A DNA stretch of 54,865 nucleotides from Stercoripulliclostridium_A sp963642145 (GTDB taxonomy: Bacteria > Bacillota > Clostridia > Christensenellales > DTU072): assembly GCA_963642145.1 (NCBI GenBank), contig CAVIFU010000006.1, positions 1-54,865 of the forward strand. The letters run 5' to 3'. Every line of letters begins with the position of its first letter. Position 1 is the first letter of the stretch. Shown piece after piece: positions 1-7,666 of this stretch. The notes under the pieces were generated by a model. It was not told the origin of the DNA and did no database searches. It was given only the letters and a program-made list of their open reading frames with translations. The position numbers and the translations under genes are program-made.

Positions 1-2
1 TT

Positions 3-94
3 TGGCGGAAAGAGTGGGATTCGAACCCACGAACCCCGAAAGGGGTTACACGATTTCGAGTCGTGCGCGTTCAACCGGGCTCCGCCATCTTTCC
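3..94 (-). tRNA. tRNA-Ser (anticodon CGA)
   Basis: Read on the minus strand the sequence folds as a complete class II tRNA. The seven-base acceptor stem is GGAAAGA paired with TCTTTCC, followed by discriminator G and an encoded CCA end. The anticodon stem CACGA/TCGTG encloses the loop CTCGAAA, giving anticodon CGA, which reads UCG serine codons. A long variable arm with a stem of CCCC/GGGG around TTTC is typical of serine tRNAs. The T arm GTGGG-TTCGAAT-CCCAC is intact. The 3' end lies at the left edge of the window, so any downstream terminator is out of view. Confidence 0.97.
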
Positions 95-113
95 GTGCTG
101 CCCGAACGCTATA

Positions 114-142
114 ATGATACATTATCGCGGCGCATTTGTAAA
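114..142 (-). promoter_or_regulatory. Promoter for tRNA-Ser
   Basis: On the minus strand TTTACA (137-142) and TATCAT (114-119) are separated by exactly 17 bases. A start about 7 bases past the -10 box would fall about 12 bases before the mature tRNA 5' end. Confidence 0.7.
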
Positions 143-158
143 GTATTTTTTTAGTTGT

Positions 159-184
159 GGTAAATTTATGAGGTAAATTTATAA
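159..184. repeat. Tandem 13-bp direct repeat upstream of the phosphatase promoter
   Basis: GGTAAATTTATGA (159-171) is followed directly by GGTAAATTTATAA (172-184), and a third, weaker partial unit GATAAATT follows. The repeats end about 20 bases before the -35 box of the gene starting at 264. They may be regulator binding sites or simply AT-rich slippage; the sequence does not decide. Confidence 0.55.
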
Positions 185-204
185 GATAAATTCCGATGTC
201 GGTA

Positions 205-233
205 TTGAATGTTGCGAGAACGTGTGGTATACT
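205..233 (+). promoter_or_regulatory. Promoter for the phosphatase-superfamily gene
   Basis: TTGAAT (205-210) and TATACT (228-233) are separated by 17 bases, and a purine-rich ribosome binding site and ATG follow about 30 bases downstream. This is a near-consensus vegetative sigma factor promoter. Confidence 0.75.
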
Positions 234-263
234 TTGACTACCAATATAAAAGGAAGAAGTTAA

Positions 264-1325
264 ATGAAAAAACTTTTCAGCGACATCGGAGCATTTATTG
301 TAGAACACAAGATTTTTACTATCGTAACGGCGGCACTGCTTGTAGCCGTTATCGTAGGACTGAGCGTATTTTGCACGCTGTTCAATCCCGAGTTATACCG
401 CGATAGGTACAGCGAGGGGATTTTGGCGAGCGCGAACGACGTCAAGAGCGCGACGACATACAAGAGGGTTGTGATATTCGGTGTAGACGGTGCCGGCGGA
501 TATTTCGGAGAGGGTAACGTCCCTCAATTCCAAAGAGTATTCGGTGGCGGAGCTTACACATACGAAGGCATTTCGCAATACAAGACGGTCAGCGCGCACA
601 ACTGGACGAGCATGATGCACGGCGTTATGTACCAAAAGCACCTTGTCACCAACGAAATAGCCGCGACGTCGCATTATATCAACGATAAATACCCGTCGTT
701 TTTCAAAGTTTATGCAAACAACCACCCGGACGCGACATGCGCGAGCATAGTCAGCTGGAAGCCAATTAACTATGGCATAATAGAAGAGGGCATCAAAGGC
801 ATGACGAAATTGAGCGCGGCGGATTACGTCGAAAAGGGCGCAAACCAAAAGCAGAAGGACGAAAAAGTCATGGAGCTTGCCACCAAGAGGATTGCCGAGC
901 ACGACGACGCGATATTGTTCCTGCACTTCGATAACGTAGACCACATGGGACACACCTACGGCTACGGATCCAAAGAGTATGCCGAAGGCATTTCGACGGT
1001 GGACGGCTACATAGGCAGAATATACGACGCATACGTCCAAGCCGGCAGAGCCGACGATACGCTGTTTATACTCGTATCCGACCACGGGCACAGAGTTACC
1101 GGCGGACACGGACAGAACAATTCTACCGAGAGGAACGTAACTTTTGCCGTTAACGGCGCAAAAGGCAACATAATCGACGGCAGAATGGGCAAATTCGTCA
1201 CTCAAGACTTAGCCGCGGTAGTGCTGTACGCGCTCGGAGAAACTCAACCCGATACTTGGCAAGCGCGCATACCGTACGGCGTCTTCAATACTCTGCCAAC
1301 AACCAAAACTTATGTTAACAAATAG
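264..1325 (+). CDS. Membrane-anchored alkaline-phosphatase-superfamily phosphodiesterase/nucleotide pyrophosphatase
   Basis: This 353-residue protein starts at an ATG preceded by AAGGAAG. It has one N-terminal hydrophobic segment (about residues 18-40) with no clear cleavage site, so the catalytic domain probably sits outside the cell on a membrane anchor. The metal-hydrolase pattern of the type I phosphodiesterase/nucleotide pyrophosphatase branch is complete: Asp75 in GVDGAGG, the candidate nucleophile Thr115 in NWTSMMHG, Asp226 and His230 in DNVDHMGH, Asp273-His274 in VSDHGH, and His282 in GGHG. The family hydrolyses phosphodiesters, nucleotides or phospholipid head groups; the substrate here is unknown. 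The gene is monocistronic: it has its own promoter and a strong terminator immediately downstream. Confidence 0.85.
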   Translation: MKKLFSDIGAFIVEHKIFTIVTAALLVAVIVGLSVFCTLFNPELYRDRYSEGILASANDVKSATTYKRVVIFGVDGAGGYFGEGNVPQFQRVFGGGAYTYEGISQYKTVSAHNWTSMMHGVMYQKHLVTNEIAATSHYINDKYPSFFKVYANNHPDATCASIVSWKPINYGIIEEGIKGMTKLSAADYVEKGANQKQKDEKVMELATKRIAEHDDAILFLHFDNVDHMGHTYGYGSKEYAEGISTVDGYIGRIYDAYVQAGRADDTLFILVSDHGHRVTGGHGQNNSTERNVTFAVNGAKGNIIDGRMGKFVTQDLAAVVLYALGETQPDTWQARIPYGVFNTLPTTKTYVNK

Positions 1326-1340
1326 TTTGTGACGCTCGAA

Positions 1341-1376
1341 AATCGGCTCTGTAAGATTTTACGGAGCCGATTTTTT
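1341..1376 (+). terminator. Rho-independent terminator, copy 1 of a dispersed palindrome family
   Basis: The arms AATCGGCTCTGTAA (1341-1354) and TTACGGAGCCGATT (1359-1372) pair over 14 bases with one G-U pair around the loop GATT. The run TTTTTT follows. It ends the phosphatase gene. Almost the same hairpin recurs near 10.89, 21.01 and 43.47 kb; this copy lacks the GC-rich box that follows the other three. Confidence 0.9.
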
Positions 1377-1436
1377 ATGTCGATAAAGCGAAATTCGCTA
1401 CCGCGACGAAAACGGCGCGGTCTACCGCTTAGCGCA

Positions 1437-4010
1437 TTACTCTATTCCTTTTACCTCGTATCCGGCGTCCGTTACCGCCTTTATAAGGATGTCGTCCGTT
1501 ACGGGCGCGGTTAATTCTACGGTTGCCGTACCTTGTTCGAGGTTGACGTCTTTTACGTTCACTCCGTTTACGGAAGAGAGCGCTTTTTTTACGTGTGCTA
1601 CGCAGTGCATGCACATCATGCCTTCGATTTTGATTGTTTTCATGGTAATATCTCCTTTTTCAGCGGAACAAATCACGTTCGTTCCGCAGTTATTAGCGGT
1701 ATTTTCGGCGCAAATCTTGCGCGCTTCTGCTTTTACGTCCTCGATATCGAACATGACGACAGGACGTCTGCGCTTTGCGAACTTATCGAGTCTGATTCTG
1801 TTCAGCCTGAGGGCGTTGGTTACCACGCACACGCTTGAAAGACTCATTGCGGCGGCTCCGTACATGGGATCGAGCGTGACGTTAAGCGGCGGCATACTGA
1901 GAGCACCGGCGGCAATCGGTATGCAGATACAGTTATATATAAACGCCCAGAACAGGTTTTCTTTTATATTCAGAAGTGTGCGGCGCGATAGGTTTATGGC
2001 TTTCGGAACGTCGGCAAGAGGGGAATGCATCAACACTATATCCGCAGAGTCTATTGCAATATCCGTGCCGGTGCCTATGGCGATACCGACATCGGCGCGC
2101 GTCAGTGCCGGCGCGTCGTTTATGCCGTCTCCCACCATAATTACTTTGCCGTACTTCTTCAAGGCTTGCAGTACGCCGTCTTTGTCTTTGGGGAGAACAT
2201 CGGAAATTACGTCGGAAATACCCGCTTCGTTAGCCACGGCTTTCGCGCTCAACGCGTTGTCGCCCGTAAGCATTACCACTTTTAACCCCAAGTCGTGTAG
2301 CGCGGCAATTGCGGTTTTTGCGTCGTCTTTGATTTCGTCCGCAACGGCAATTACACCGGCAATATTACCGTCGATGCTTAGGAATAGCGGAGTCTTGCCT
2401 TCTTCGGCGAGGTCCTTGCCTATCAAGGAAGCCGCACGGGTATCGACGCCTTCTTTAGACATGAGCGAGCGGTTGCCGAGCGCTATGACCTTACCGCCGA
2501 CAACGCCTTTGAGCCCGTGTCCCGCGATATTCAAAAAGTCTTCCGCTTCCGGCAAATCCAAGTCGCGTTCTTTTGCTTTTGTCAGTATTGCGTTAGCGAT
2601 CGGGTGACTGCTGCCGGCTTCGAGCTTTGCCGCATAAGCTATAATTTCGGCATCCGAATACGCAGATACGGATACCGTATCCGTAACTATCGGTTGTCCT
2701 TTGGTAATTGTTCCGGTCTTGTCGAGCACCACGATATCCGCCTTGCCCGCTTCTTCGAGAGCCGTTGCGGTTTTGAACAGGATGCCGTTTTTCGCGCCCT
2801 TACCGTTGCCCACCATTATGGCTACCGGCGTAGCGAGTCCCAAAGCGCAAGGGCAACTTATAACAAGTACGCTTATCGCGTGAGTGAGAGAAGACGATAC
2901 GTCTTTGCTTACCGAAATCCATATGATAAACGTCAATAGTGCAATACCTATTACGCACGGCACGAATATGCCGGAAACTTTGTCTGCAATCTTTGCTATC
3001 GGCGCCTTCGAAGCCGAAGCGTCTTCTATGAGTTTGACGATATTTCCGAGAGTGGTATCCTCGCCGACCTTTACCGCTTTAACCGTCAAGAACCCGTCGA
3101 TATTCGTCGTGCCGGATACGACGCTGTCGCCCTCCGCTTTATCTACGGGCATGCTTTCCCCGGTTACGGAAGCCTCGTTGACGGAAGACGTTCCGCTTAT
3201 GACGGTGCCGTCCGCCGGGAAGTTTTCGCCGGGACGTACAAGGAATATGTCCCCGACGGTCATGTCGCTTGCGGAAATGACTGTTTCTTTGCCGTCCCTA
3301 ACGACGTTTGCAGTTTTGGGAGCGAGATTCATCAGCCCCTTAATTGCCGACGTCGTTTTGCCTTTGCTGTAAGCTTCGAGAGTTTTGCCGAGGGTGATCA
3401 ATGTCAAAATCATTGCCGCAGATTCAAAGTACAGACCGTGCACTATATGCGTCGCGTGTTCGGGATGAAGACCCGCTTTGATAGTCAGAGCGACGCTGTA
3501 TACAAATGAAATTCCGCTTCCCATAGCCACAAGCGTGTCCATGTTCGGCGCGCGATGGAGTAGACTTTTTGTGCCCGAAACGAAGAATCTTCCGTTGATG
3601 ACCATTATCGCAAAACTGATGACAAGTTCGTAGCACGCTATCGCCAAGCCGTTGGATTGTAAGCCGTCGGGCAGTTTCCAACCGAACATAACCGCCCCCA
3701 TCGATACGTACATCAAAGGAATCAGCAACACCGCCGACGCGATAAGCCTTATCAACATTTTCAAGGTGGTATTCATCTTTTCCTTTTGCCTTAAACTTCC
3801 GGTTGAAAGTTTGGCTTTGTAGCCGGCGTCGGATACCGCCTTAGAGATATCGTCGGCAGTCAGAGGCGGAGTTACGTTGAGAGTCATGGAGTTTGTCAAT
3901 AGACTTACGCTTACATCGCTTGCGCCGTCAAGCGCGCTCACCACTTTTTCAACTCTCGCGCTGCAAGCCGAACAAGTCATGCCGTATACGTCGAATTTAA
4001 GTTTTTCCAT
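1437..4010 (-). CDS. copA: Copper-exporting P1B-type ATPase with fused C-terminal CopZ-like domain
   Basis: The 857-residue protein pumps Cu(I) out of the cytoplasm. It has an N-terminal heavy-metal domain with Cys-x-x-Cys at residues 13-16, the actuator motif TGES (283-286), the transmembrane CPC motif (386-388), the phosphorylation site DKTGT (430-434), the SHP motif (468-470) and the hinge GDGIND (627-632). YN (692-693) and the MSLSS motif (722-726) are Cu(I)-site features. Canonical CopA proteins end near residue 745. Here a linker of about 40 residues containing three Cys leads into a second heavy-metal domain (790-857, Cys800 and Cys803) resembling the chaperone CopZ. The gene starts 14 bases after the csoR stop, so the two are co-transcribed. 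An internal ribosome binding site precedes Met790. Confidence 0.96.
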   Translation of the reverse strand: MEKLKFDVYGMTCSACSARVEKVVSALDGASDVSVSLLTNSMTLNVTPPLTADDISKAVSDAGYKAKLSTGSLRQKEKMNTTLKMLIRLIASAVLLIPLMYVSMGAVMFGWKLPDGLQSNGLAIACYELVISFAIMVINGRFFVSGTKSLLHRAPNMDTLVAMGSGISFVYSVALTIKAGLHPEHATHIVHGLYFESAAMILTLITLGKTLEAYSKGKTTSAIKGLMNLAPKTANVVRDGKETVISASDMTVGDIFLVRPGENFPADGTVISGTSSVNEASVTGESMPVDKAEGDSVVSGTTNIDGFLTVKAVKVGEDTTLGNIVKLIEDASASKAPIAKIADKVSGIFVPCVIGIALLTFIIWISVSKDVSSSLTHAISVLVISCPCALGLATPVAIMVGNGKGAKNGILFKTATALEEAGKADIVVLDKTGTITKGQPIVTDTVSVSAYSDAEIIAYAAKLEAGSSHPIANAILTKAKERDLDLPEAEDFLNIAGHGLKGVVGGKVIALGNRSLMSKEGVDTRAASLIGKDLAEEGKTPLFLSIDGNIAGVIAVADEIKDDAKTAIAALHDLGLKVVMLTGDNALSAKAVANEAGISDVISDVLPKDKDGVLQALKKYGKVIMVGDGINDAPALTRADVGIAIGTGTDIAIDSADIVLMHSPLADVPKAINLSRRTLLNIKENLFWAFIYNCICIPIAAGALSMPPLNVTLDPMYGAAAMSLSSVCVVTNALRLNRIRLDKFAKRRRPVVMFDIEDVKAEARKICAENTANNCGTNVICSAEKGDITMKTIKIEGMMCMHCVAHVKKALSSVNGVNVKDVNLEQGTATVELTAPVTDDILIKAVTDAGYEVKGIE
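1641..1657 (-). promoter_or_regulatory. Internal ribosome binding site and ATG that could yield free CopZ
   Basis: Inside copA and in frame with it, the minus strand reads AAGGAG (1652-1657), eight spacer bases, then ATG (1641-1643). Initiation here would give a 68-residue protein ending at 1437 that is exactly one heavy-metal domain with Cys-x-x-Cys, the size of a stand-alone CopZ chaperone. The signal is as good as those of true gene starts in this window. Whether it is used, or is a relic of a copZ gene fused to copA, cannot be told from sequence. Confidence 0.6.
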
Positions 4011-4024
4011 ATCGATATTATAAC

Positions 4025-4342
4025 CTATTTGAGTTTTTTTACGAGTTCCACCGTCTCGTCCAAGATGCCGTAATTACCGCAAGCGATGTTTTCGGCAACG
4101 CAAGTTTTCATGTGATCGGCAAGGATAATATACCCGAGGTTTTGCAGAGCGCTTTCCACGGCGGAAAGCTGTATCAGAATGTCACCGCAATAACGGTTGT
4201 CATCAAGCATGTTTTTTATACCGTTCAGCTGACCTATCGCGCGGTTGATGCGATCGTTGAGAACCTTCAACTCTTCCTCCGAGCGCGGCGTGTGCTTTTT
4301 GCGTTCACAGCAAGCGCAAGCCTTACATTTTTTATCTTCCAT
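4025..4342 (-). CDS. csoR: CsoR-family copper-sensing transcriptional repressor
   Basis: The 105-residue all-helical repressor belongs to the CsoR/RcnR (DUF156) family. It carries the Cu(I) ligand pattern Cys (in RYCGD), His and Cys (in DHMKTC). The start chosen is the ATG at 4340-4342, preceded by CGGAGG at a five-base spacing. An in-frame ATG at 4406-4408 is rejected because it lies inside the -35 box. The N terminus holds four Cys within about 12 residues, which may add metal affinity. In this family Cu(I) binding releases the operator and induces the exporter gene, here copA, immediately downstream. The operator-like palindrome between promoter and gene suggests autoregulation. Confidence 0.94.
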   Translation of the reverse strand: MEDKKCKACACCERKKHTPRSEEELKVLNDRINRAIGQLNGIKNMLDDNRYCGDILIQLSAVESALQNLGYIILADHMKTCVAENIACGNYGILDETVELVKKLK

Positions 4343-4354
4343 AGTTGCCTCCGT

Positions 4355-4371
4355 ATACCCCCACGGGGTAT
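4355..4371. promoter_or_regulatory. CsoR operator
   Basis: A perfect inverted repeat, ATACCCC (4355-4361), CAC, GGGGTAT (4365-4371), lies just downstream of the -10 box and immediately upstream of the csoR ribosome binding site. It resembles known CsoR operators, which are G/C-run palindromes flanked by TA steps. Confidence 0.85.
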
Positions 4372-4379
4372 CTAAGCCA

Positions 4380-4408
4380 AGTATATACCTTAGTCCGAGC
4401 GTTGTCAA
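4380..4408 (-). promoter_or_regulatory. Promoter of the csoR-copA operon
   Basis: On the minus strand a perfect -35 TTGACA (4403-4408) and TATACT (4380-4385) are spaced by 17 bases. The predicted start falls at or inside the palindromic operator, consistent with simple repression by CsoR. Confidence 0.88.
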
Positions 4409-4458
4409 TCGAATTTGGCATTTCGGAATTTAGCGGAGATCCATTTAGGCGGGAACAA

Positions 4459-4487
4459 TTGAATTTTTTTGCGTTGTGTGTTAGAAT
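4459..4487 (+). promoter_or_regulatory. Candidate promoter of the fucose/rhamnose-type operon
   Basis: TTGAAT (4459-4464) and TAGAAT (4482-4487) are 17 bases apart. A second -10-like TATAAT sits at 4503-4508 but has a poor -35 (GTTAGA). A leader of about 75 bases without an obvious riboswitch fold precedes the ATG at 4569. No regulator gene is adjacent. Confidence 0.5.
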
Positions 4488-4568
4488 GTCGTTAAGTACA
4501 GATATAATTTAGTTGTATCTAAGCATAGCGCGGTAGCGGCGCAATTTAATAGGAATAAAGGAGAGCAT

Positions 4569-6371
4569 ATGGAATCGAGACTTATAGGAGATTATCCCGT
4601 AATAGGCATACGCCCGACCATCGACGGCAGGCGCGGCAAAATCAAAGTCAGAGAGAGTTTGGAAGACCAAACAATGCAAATGGCAAAATCGGCAGCCGAG
4701 CTCATACGCAATAACGTCAGATATTCAAACGGTGAACCCGTCAAAGTAATAATCGCGGATACCACCATCGGCAGAGTGGCGGAAGCTGCTGCGTGCCAAG
4801 ACAAGTTCCGCAAAAACGGCGTCGATATCACTTTGACCGTTACGCCGTGCTGGTGCTACGGCGCGGAAACAATGGACATGGACCCGATGACCATCAAAGC
4901 GGTATGGGGCTTTAACGGTACCGAACGCCCGGGAGCGGTGTATCTAGCTTCCGTGCTTGCCACTCACAGCCAAAAGGGATTGCCTGCATTCGGTATCTAC
5001 GGACACGAAGTACAGGAAGCGGACGATACTTCGATACCGCAAGACGTGCAGGAGAAAATACTCCGTTTTGCCCGCGCTTCTGTAGCTGTAGCAACAATGC
5101 GTGGCAAAAGTTATCTACAAATCGGATCCGTTACGATGGGTATCGGCGGCAGCATAGTTTCTCCCGAATTTTTCGAGGAATACCTCGGCATGCGCGTAGA
5201 GTCCGTAGACGAGGTAGAGATAATCCGTCGCATGACGGAGGGCATTTACGACGAAGCGGAGTACAAAAAAGCTCTTGCGTGGATCAAGGCAAAATGTCGC
5301 CCGGACTTTGACAAGAACCCCGTCGAGATGCAAAAATCCGCCGCGCAAAAAGAAAAGGATTGGGAATTTACCGCCAAGATGGCGTGCATAATCAAGGATT
5401 TGTACAACGGCAACGATAAGCTCCCCGAGGGTAGGGAAGAGGAAGCCGTCGGACACAACGCGATAGTCGGCGGATTCCAAGGTCAACGTCAATGGACGGA
5501 TTTTTATCCCAACTGTGATTTCCCGGAGAGCATTTTGAATTCCTCTTTCGACTGGAACGGCGCGCGCGAGCCGTACGTACTTGCCACCGAGAACGACGCG
5601 TTGAACGGCGTATCGATGTTATTTATGAAGTTGCTTACGGGCAGAGCGCAGATGTTTGCCGACGTCAGAACGTATTGGAGCGGCGATTCCGTCAAGAGAG
5701 TGACGGGATATCAAGTCGAGGGCAAGGCAAAAGAAGCGGACGGATTCATACACCTAATCAATTCCGGCGCTTGTTGCATAGACGCATGCGGCGAACTTAG
5801 GGACAAAGACGGCGCGCCTACCATGAAGGAGTGGTGGAACGTTACGGACGAAGACATAGACGTGATGATGTCGCACACGACGTGGCCGTACGCCGATCTC
5901 GGATACTTCCGCGGAGGCGGTTATTCGAGCCGTTTTGTCACGAGGGCGGAGATGCCGGCGACGATGATAAGGCTTAACCTCGTCAAAGGCTTGGGACCCG
6001 TCATGCAAATAGTAGAGGGCTGGACGGTCAAACTTCCGGACGAAGTCACCGACAAACTCTGGAAGAGGACGGACTACACATGGCCGTGCACCTGGTTTAC
6101 TCCGAGAATTACCGGCAAGGGCGCATTCAAATCGGCATACGACGTTATGAACAATTGGGGAGCCAACCACGGCGCCATTTCCTACGGACACATAGGAGCC
6201 GACCTCATAACGATGTGCAGTATGTTGCGCATTCCCGTATGCATGCACAACGTAGACGAAGCGGACATATACAGACCGTCTGCATGGAACGCTTTCGGCA
6301 TGGACAAAGAAGGACAAGATTTCCGCGCATGCGAAACATACGGACCGATGTACAAAAATATTCGTAAATAA
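4569..6371 (+). CDS. fucI: L-fucose isomerase
   Basis: The 600-residue protein matches the usual FucI length and converts L-fucose to L-fuculose in the cytoplasm (the family also accepts D-arabinose). The Mn ligands of the family can be placed: Glu341 in ATEND, Asp365 in FADVRTYW (the same 24-residue spacing as Glu337 and Asp361 of the E. coli enzyme), and His534 in GANHG. An early motif GIYGHEVQEADD (142-153) is also characteristic. The ATG follows AAAGGAG. The gene heads a tight operon; its stop overlaps the next start as TAATG. The following kinase and aldolase resemble the rhamnose pathway more than the fucose pathway, so the true substrate range of the operon is open. Confidence 0.93.
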   Translation: MESRLIGDYPVIGIRPTIDGRRGKIKVRESLEDQTMQMAKSAAELIRNNVRYSNGEPVKVIIADTTIGRVAEAAACQDKFRKNGVDITLTVTPCWCYGAETMDMDPMTIKAVWGFNGTERPGAVYLASVLATHSQKGLPAFGIYGHEVQEADDTSIPQDVQEKILRFARASVAVATMRGKSYLQIGSVTMGIGGSIVSPEFFEEYLGMRVESVDEVEIIRRMTEGIYDEAEYKKALAWIKAKCRPDFDKNPVEMQKSAAQKEKDWEFTAKMACIIKDLYNGNDKLPEGREEEAVGHNAIVGGFQGQRQWTDFYPNCDFPESILNSSFDWNGAREPYVLATENDALNGVSMLFMKLLTGRAQMFADVRTYWSGDSVKRVTGYQVEGKAKEADGFIHLINSGACCIDACGELRDKDGAPTMKEWWNVTDEDIDVMMSHTTWPYADLGYFRGGGYSSRFVTRAEMPATMIRLNLVKGLGPVMQIVEGWTVKLPDEVTDKLWKRTDYTWPCTWFTPRITGKGAFKSAYDVMNNWGANHGAISYGHIGADLITMCSMLRIPVCMHNVDEADIYRPSAWNAFGMDKEGQDFRACETYGPMYKNIRK

Positions 6372-7666
6372 TGGGATACAGATTGGCAATTGATTTGGGC
6401 GCGACGAGCGGACGTCACGTAGTAGGACGCGAAGAGGGCGGTGAACTTATTTTGAAAGAGGTTTACCGTTTCCCGACCACCGCAAAACGCACGGCAGAGT
6501 ACGGTTACGTATGGGATACGGACGCCATATTCGCCCACATAAAAGAGGGTATAAAAAGAGCGATTGCCGAGTACGGCAAGATCGAGAGTCTTTCTATAGA
6601 TTCTTGGGGCGTCGATTACGTCTTGATGCGCGGTGAGGAGTCCGTTCTTCCCCACTATGCGTACCGCAACGAGAGAACGCTTGCCGTCATAGACGAAGTA
6701 CACGCGTTGATGCCGTTCGAGGAGCTGTACAAACGCACGGGGATACAGTTTGCGAGTATCAATTCGATATACGCTTTGTATTGCGACTTAAAGAGCGGTA
6801 GGCTGACGGGCATAACTGACTTTTTGATGATTCCCGAGTATTTCAATTATCTGCTTACCGGCAAAAAAGTCAAAGAGTACACCGCCGCAACGACAACGGG
6901 ACTTGTCAATGCGAGGACGAAAGCGTTCGATCCCCAAATAATAACGGCGCTCGGTTTACCCGATTCGATATTCAAACCGCTAAATACAGTAGGCACGTTT
7001 GTCGGCAATCTCAAAGACGATATAGCCAAAGAGGTAGGCGGAAACATACGCGTAACGCTTTGCGCGTCACACGATACCGCATGCGCGTTCGAGGCTGTCA
7101 AAGAGCGCGACGGCGTCATAATTTCGTCCGGCACTTGGTCTTTGGTCGGCGTCAAAACAAAAGAAGCTTCCGTTACGGAAGAAAGTTACAAAGCCAATTT
7201 TTCCAACGAAGGCGGAGTAGGTTATTACCGCTATCTCAAAAACGTGACCGGCATGTGGCTCATCAATGAATTGTGCGCGCAACTCGGAGTTAAGGTAACC
7301 GATACAGTAATTTCGGCAACCCAATCTACGTATAATCACACGTTTGACGTAAACGACAAATCACTGCTCGCGCCCGAGGACATGCGTGGCGCGATATGCG
7401 TTTTGCTTAGCGACTGTCCGCCCGTCACGGACGGCGATCTGTACCGCTCGGTCTTTTTGAGCTTAGCGGAGGGCTACCGCGTTGCGGTTAAACAGATAGA
7501 GAGTACGCTCGGCAAAACGTATGACAAAATTTACATTATCGGCGGTGGCGCCAAGAACGGCTTGCTCAATGATTTTACCGCGGCGGCTACCGGAAAACAG
7601 GTAGTAGCCATGCCGATTGAAGCGACGTCCGTAGGCAATCTTACAACGCAAAAGGAACGAATATGA
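6371..7666 (+). CDS. FGGY-family rhamnulokinase/fuculokinase, C-terminally shortened
   Basis: The N terminus has the ATP-domain motif DLGATSGR (residues 8-15), which favours the rhamnulokinase (RhaB) branch of the FGGY kinases. SWGVDYV (about residues 78-84) and the C-terminal ATP-binding motif IIGGGAKNGLLN are also present. Expected role: phosphorylate L-fuculose or L-rhamnulose at C1, linking the isomerase upstream to the aldolase downstream. At 431 residues it is short. The family continues for about 45-60 residues after the motif PIEAT-GN, but here the protein stops 12 residues after PIEAT, within the ribosome binding site and start of the next gene. No kinase-like tail is visible in other frames. 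This could be a real deletion, a natural short variant or an assembly error. Confidence 0.82.
   Translation: MGYRLAIDLGATSGRHVVGREEGGELILKEVYRFPTTAKRTAEYGYVWDTDAIFAHIKEGIKRAIAEYGKIESLSIDSWGVDYVLMRGEESVLPHYAYRNERTLAVIDEVHALMPFEELYKRTGIQFASINSIYALYCDLKSGRLTGITDFLMIPEYFNYLLTGKKVKEYTAATTTGLVNARTKAFDPQIITALGLPDSIFKPLNTVGTFVGNLKDDIAKEVGGNIRVTLCASHDTACAFEAVKERDGVIISSGTWSLVGVKTKEASVTEESYKANFSNEGGVGYYRYLKNVTGMWLINELCAQLGVKVTDTVISATQSTYNHTFDVNDKSLLAPEDMRGAICVLLSDCPPVTDGDLYRSVFLSLAEGYRVAVKQIESTLGKTYDKIYIIGGGAKNGLLNDFTAAATGKQVVAMPIEATSVGNLTTQKERI

Noticed and set aside
393..1205. 270-codon open frame on the minus strand opposite the phosphatase gene
   Set aside because: It lies wholly antisense to a gene with complete catalytic motifs, a promoter and a terminator; it has no good ribosome binding site and reads as low-complexity shadow coding.
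1489..2607. 372-codon plus-strand open frame opposite copA
   Set aside because: Shadow of the copA coding strand; rich in Ser/Ala/Thr with no domain pattern.
4343..4408. Extended CsoR start at 4408
   Set aside because: The ATG overlaps the -35 box TTGACA and the extension runs through promoter and operator; the ATG at 4342 has CGGAGG at the right spacing.
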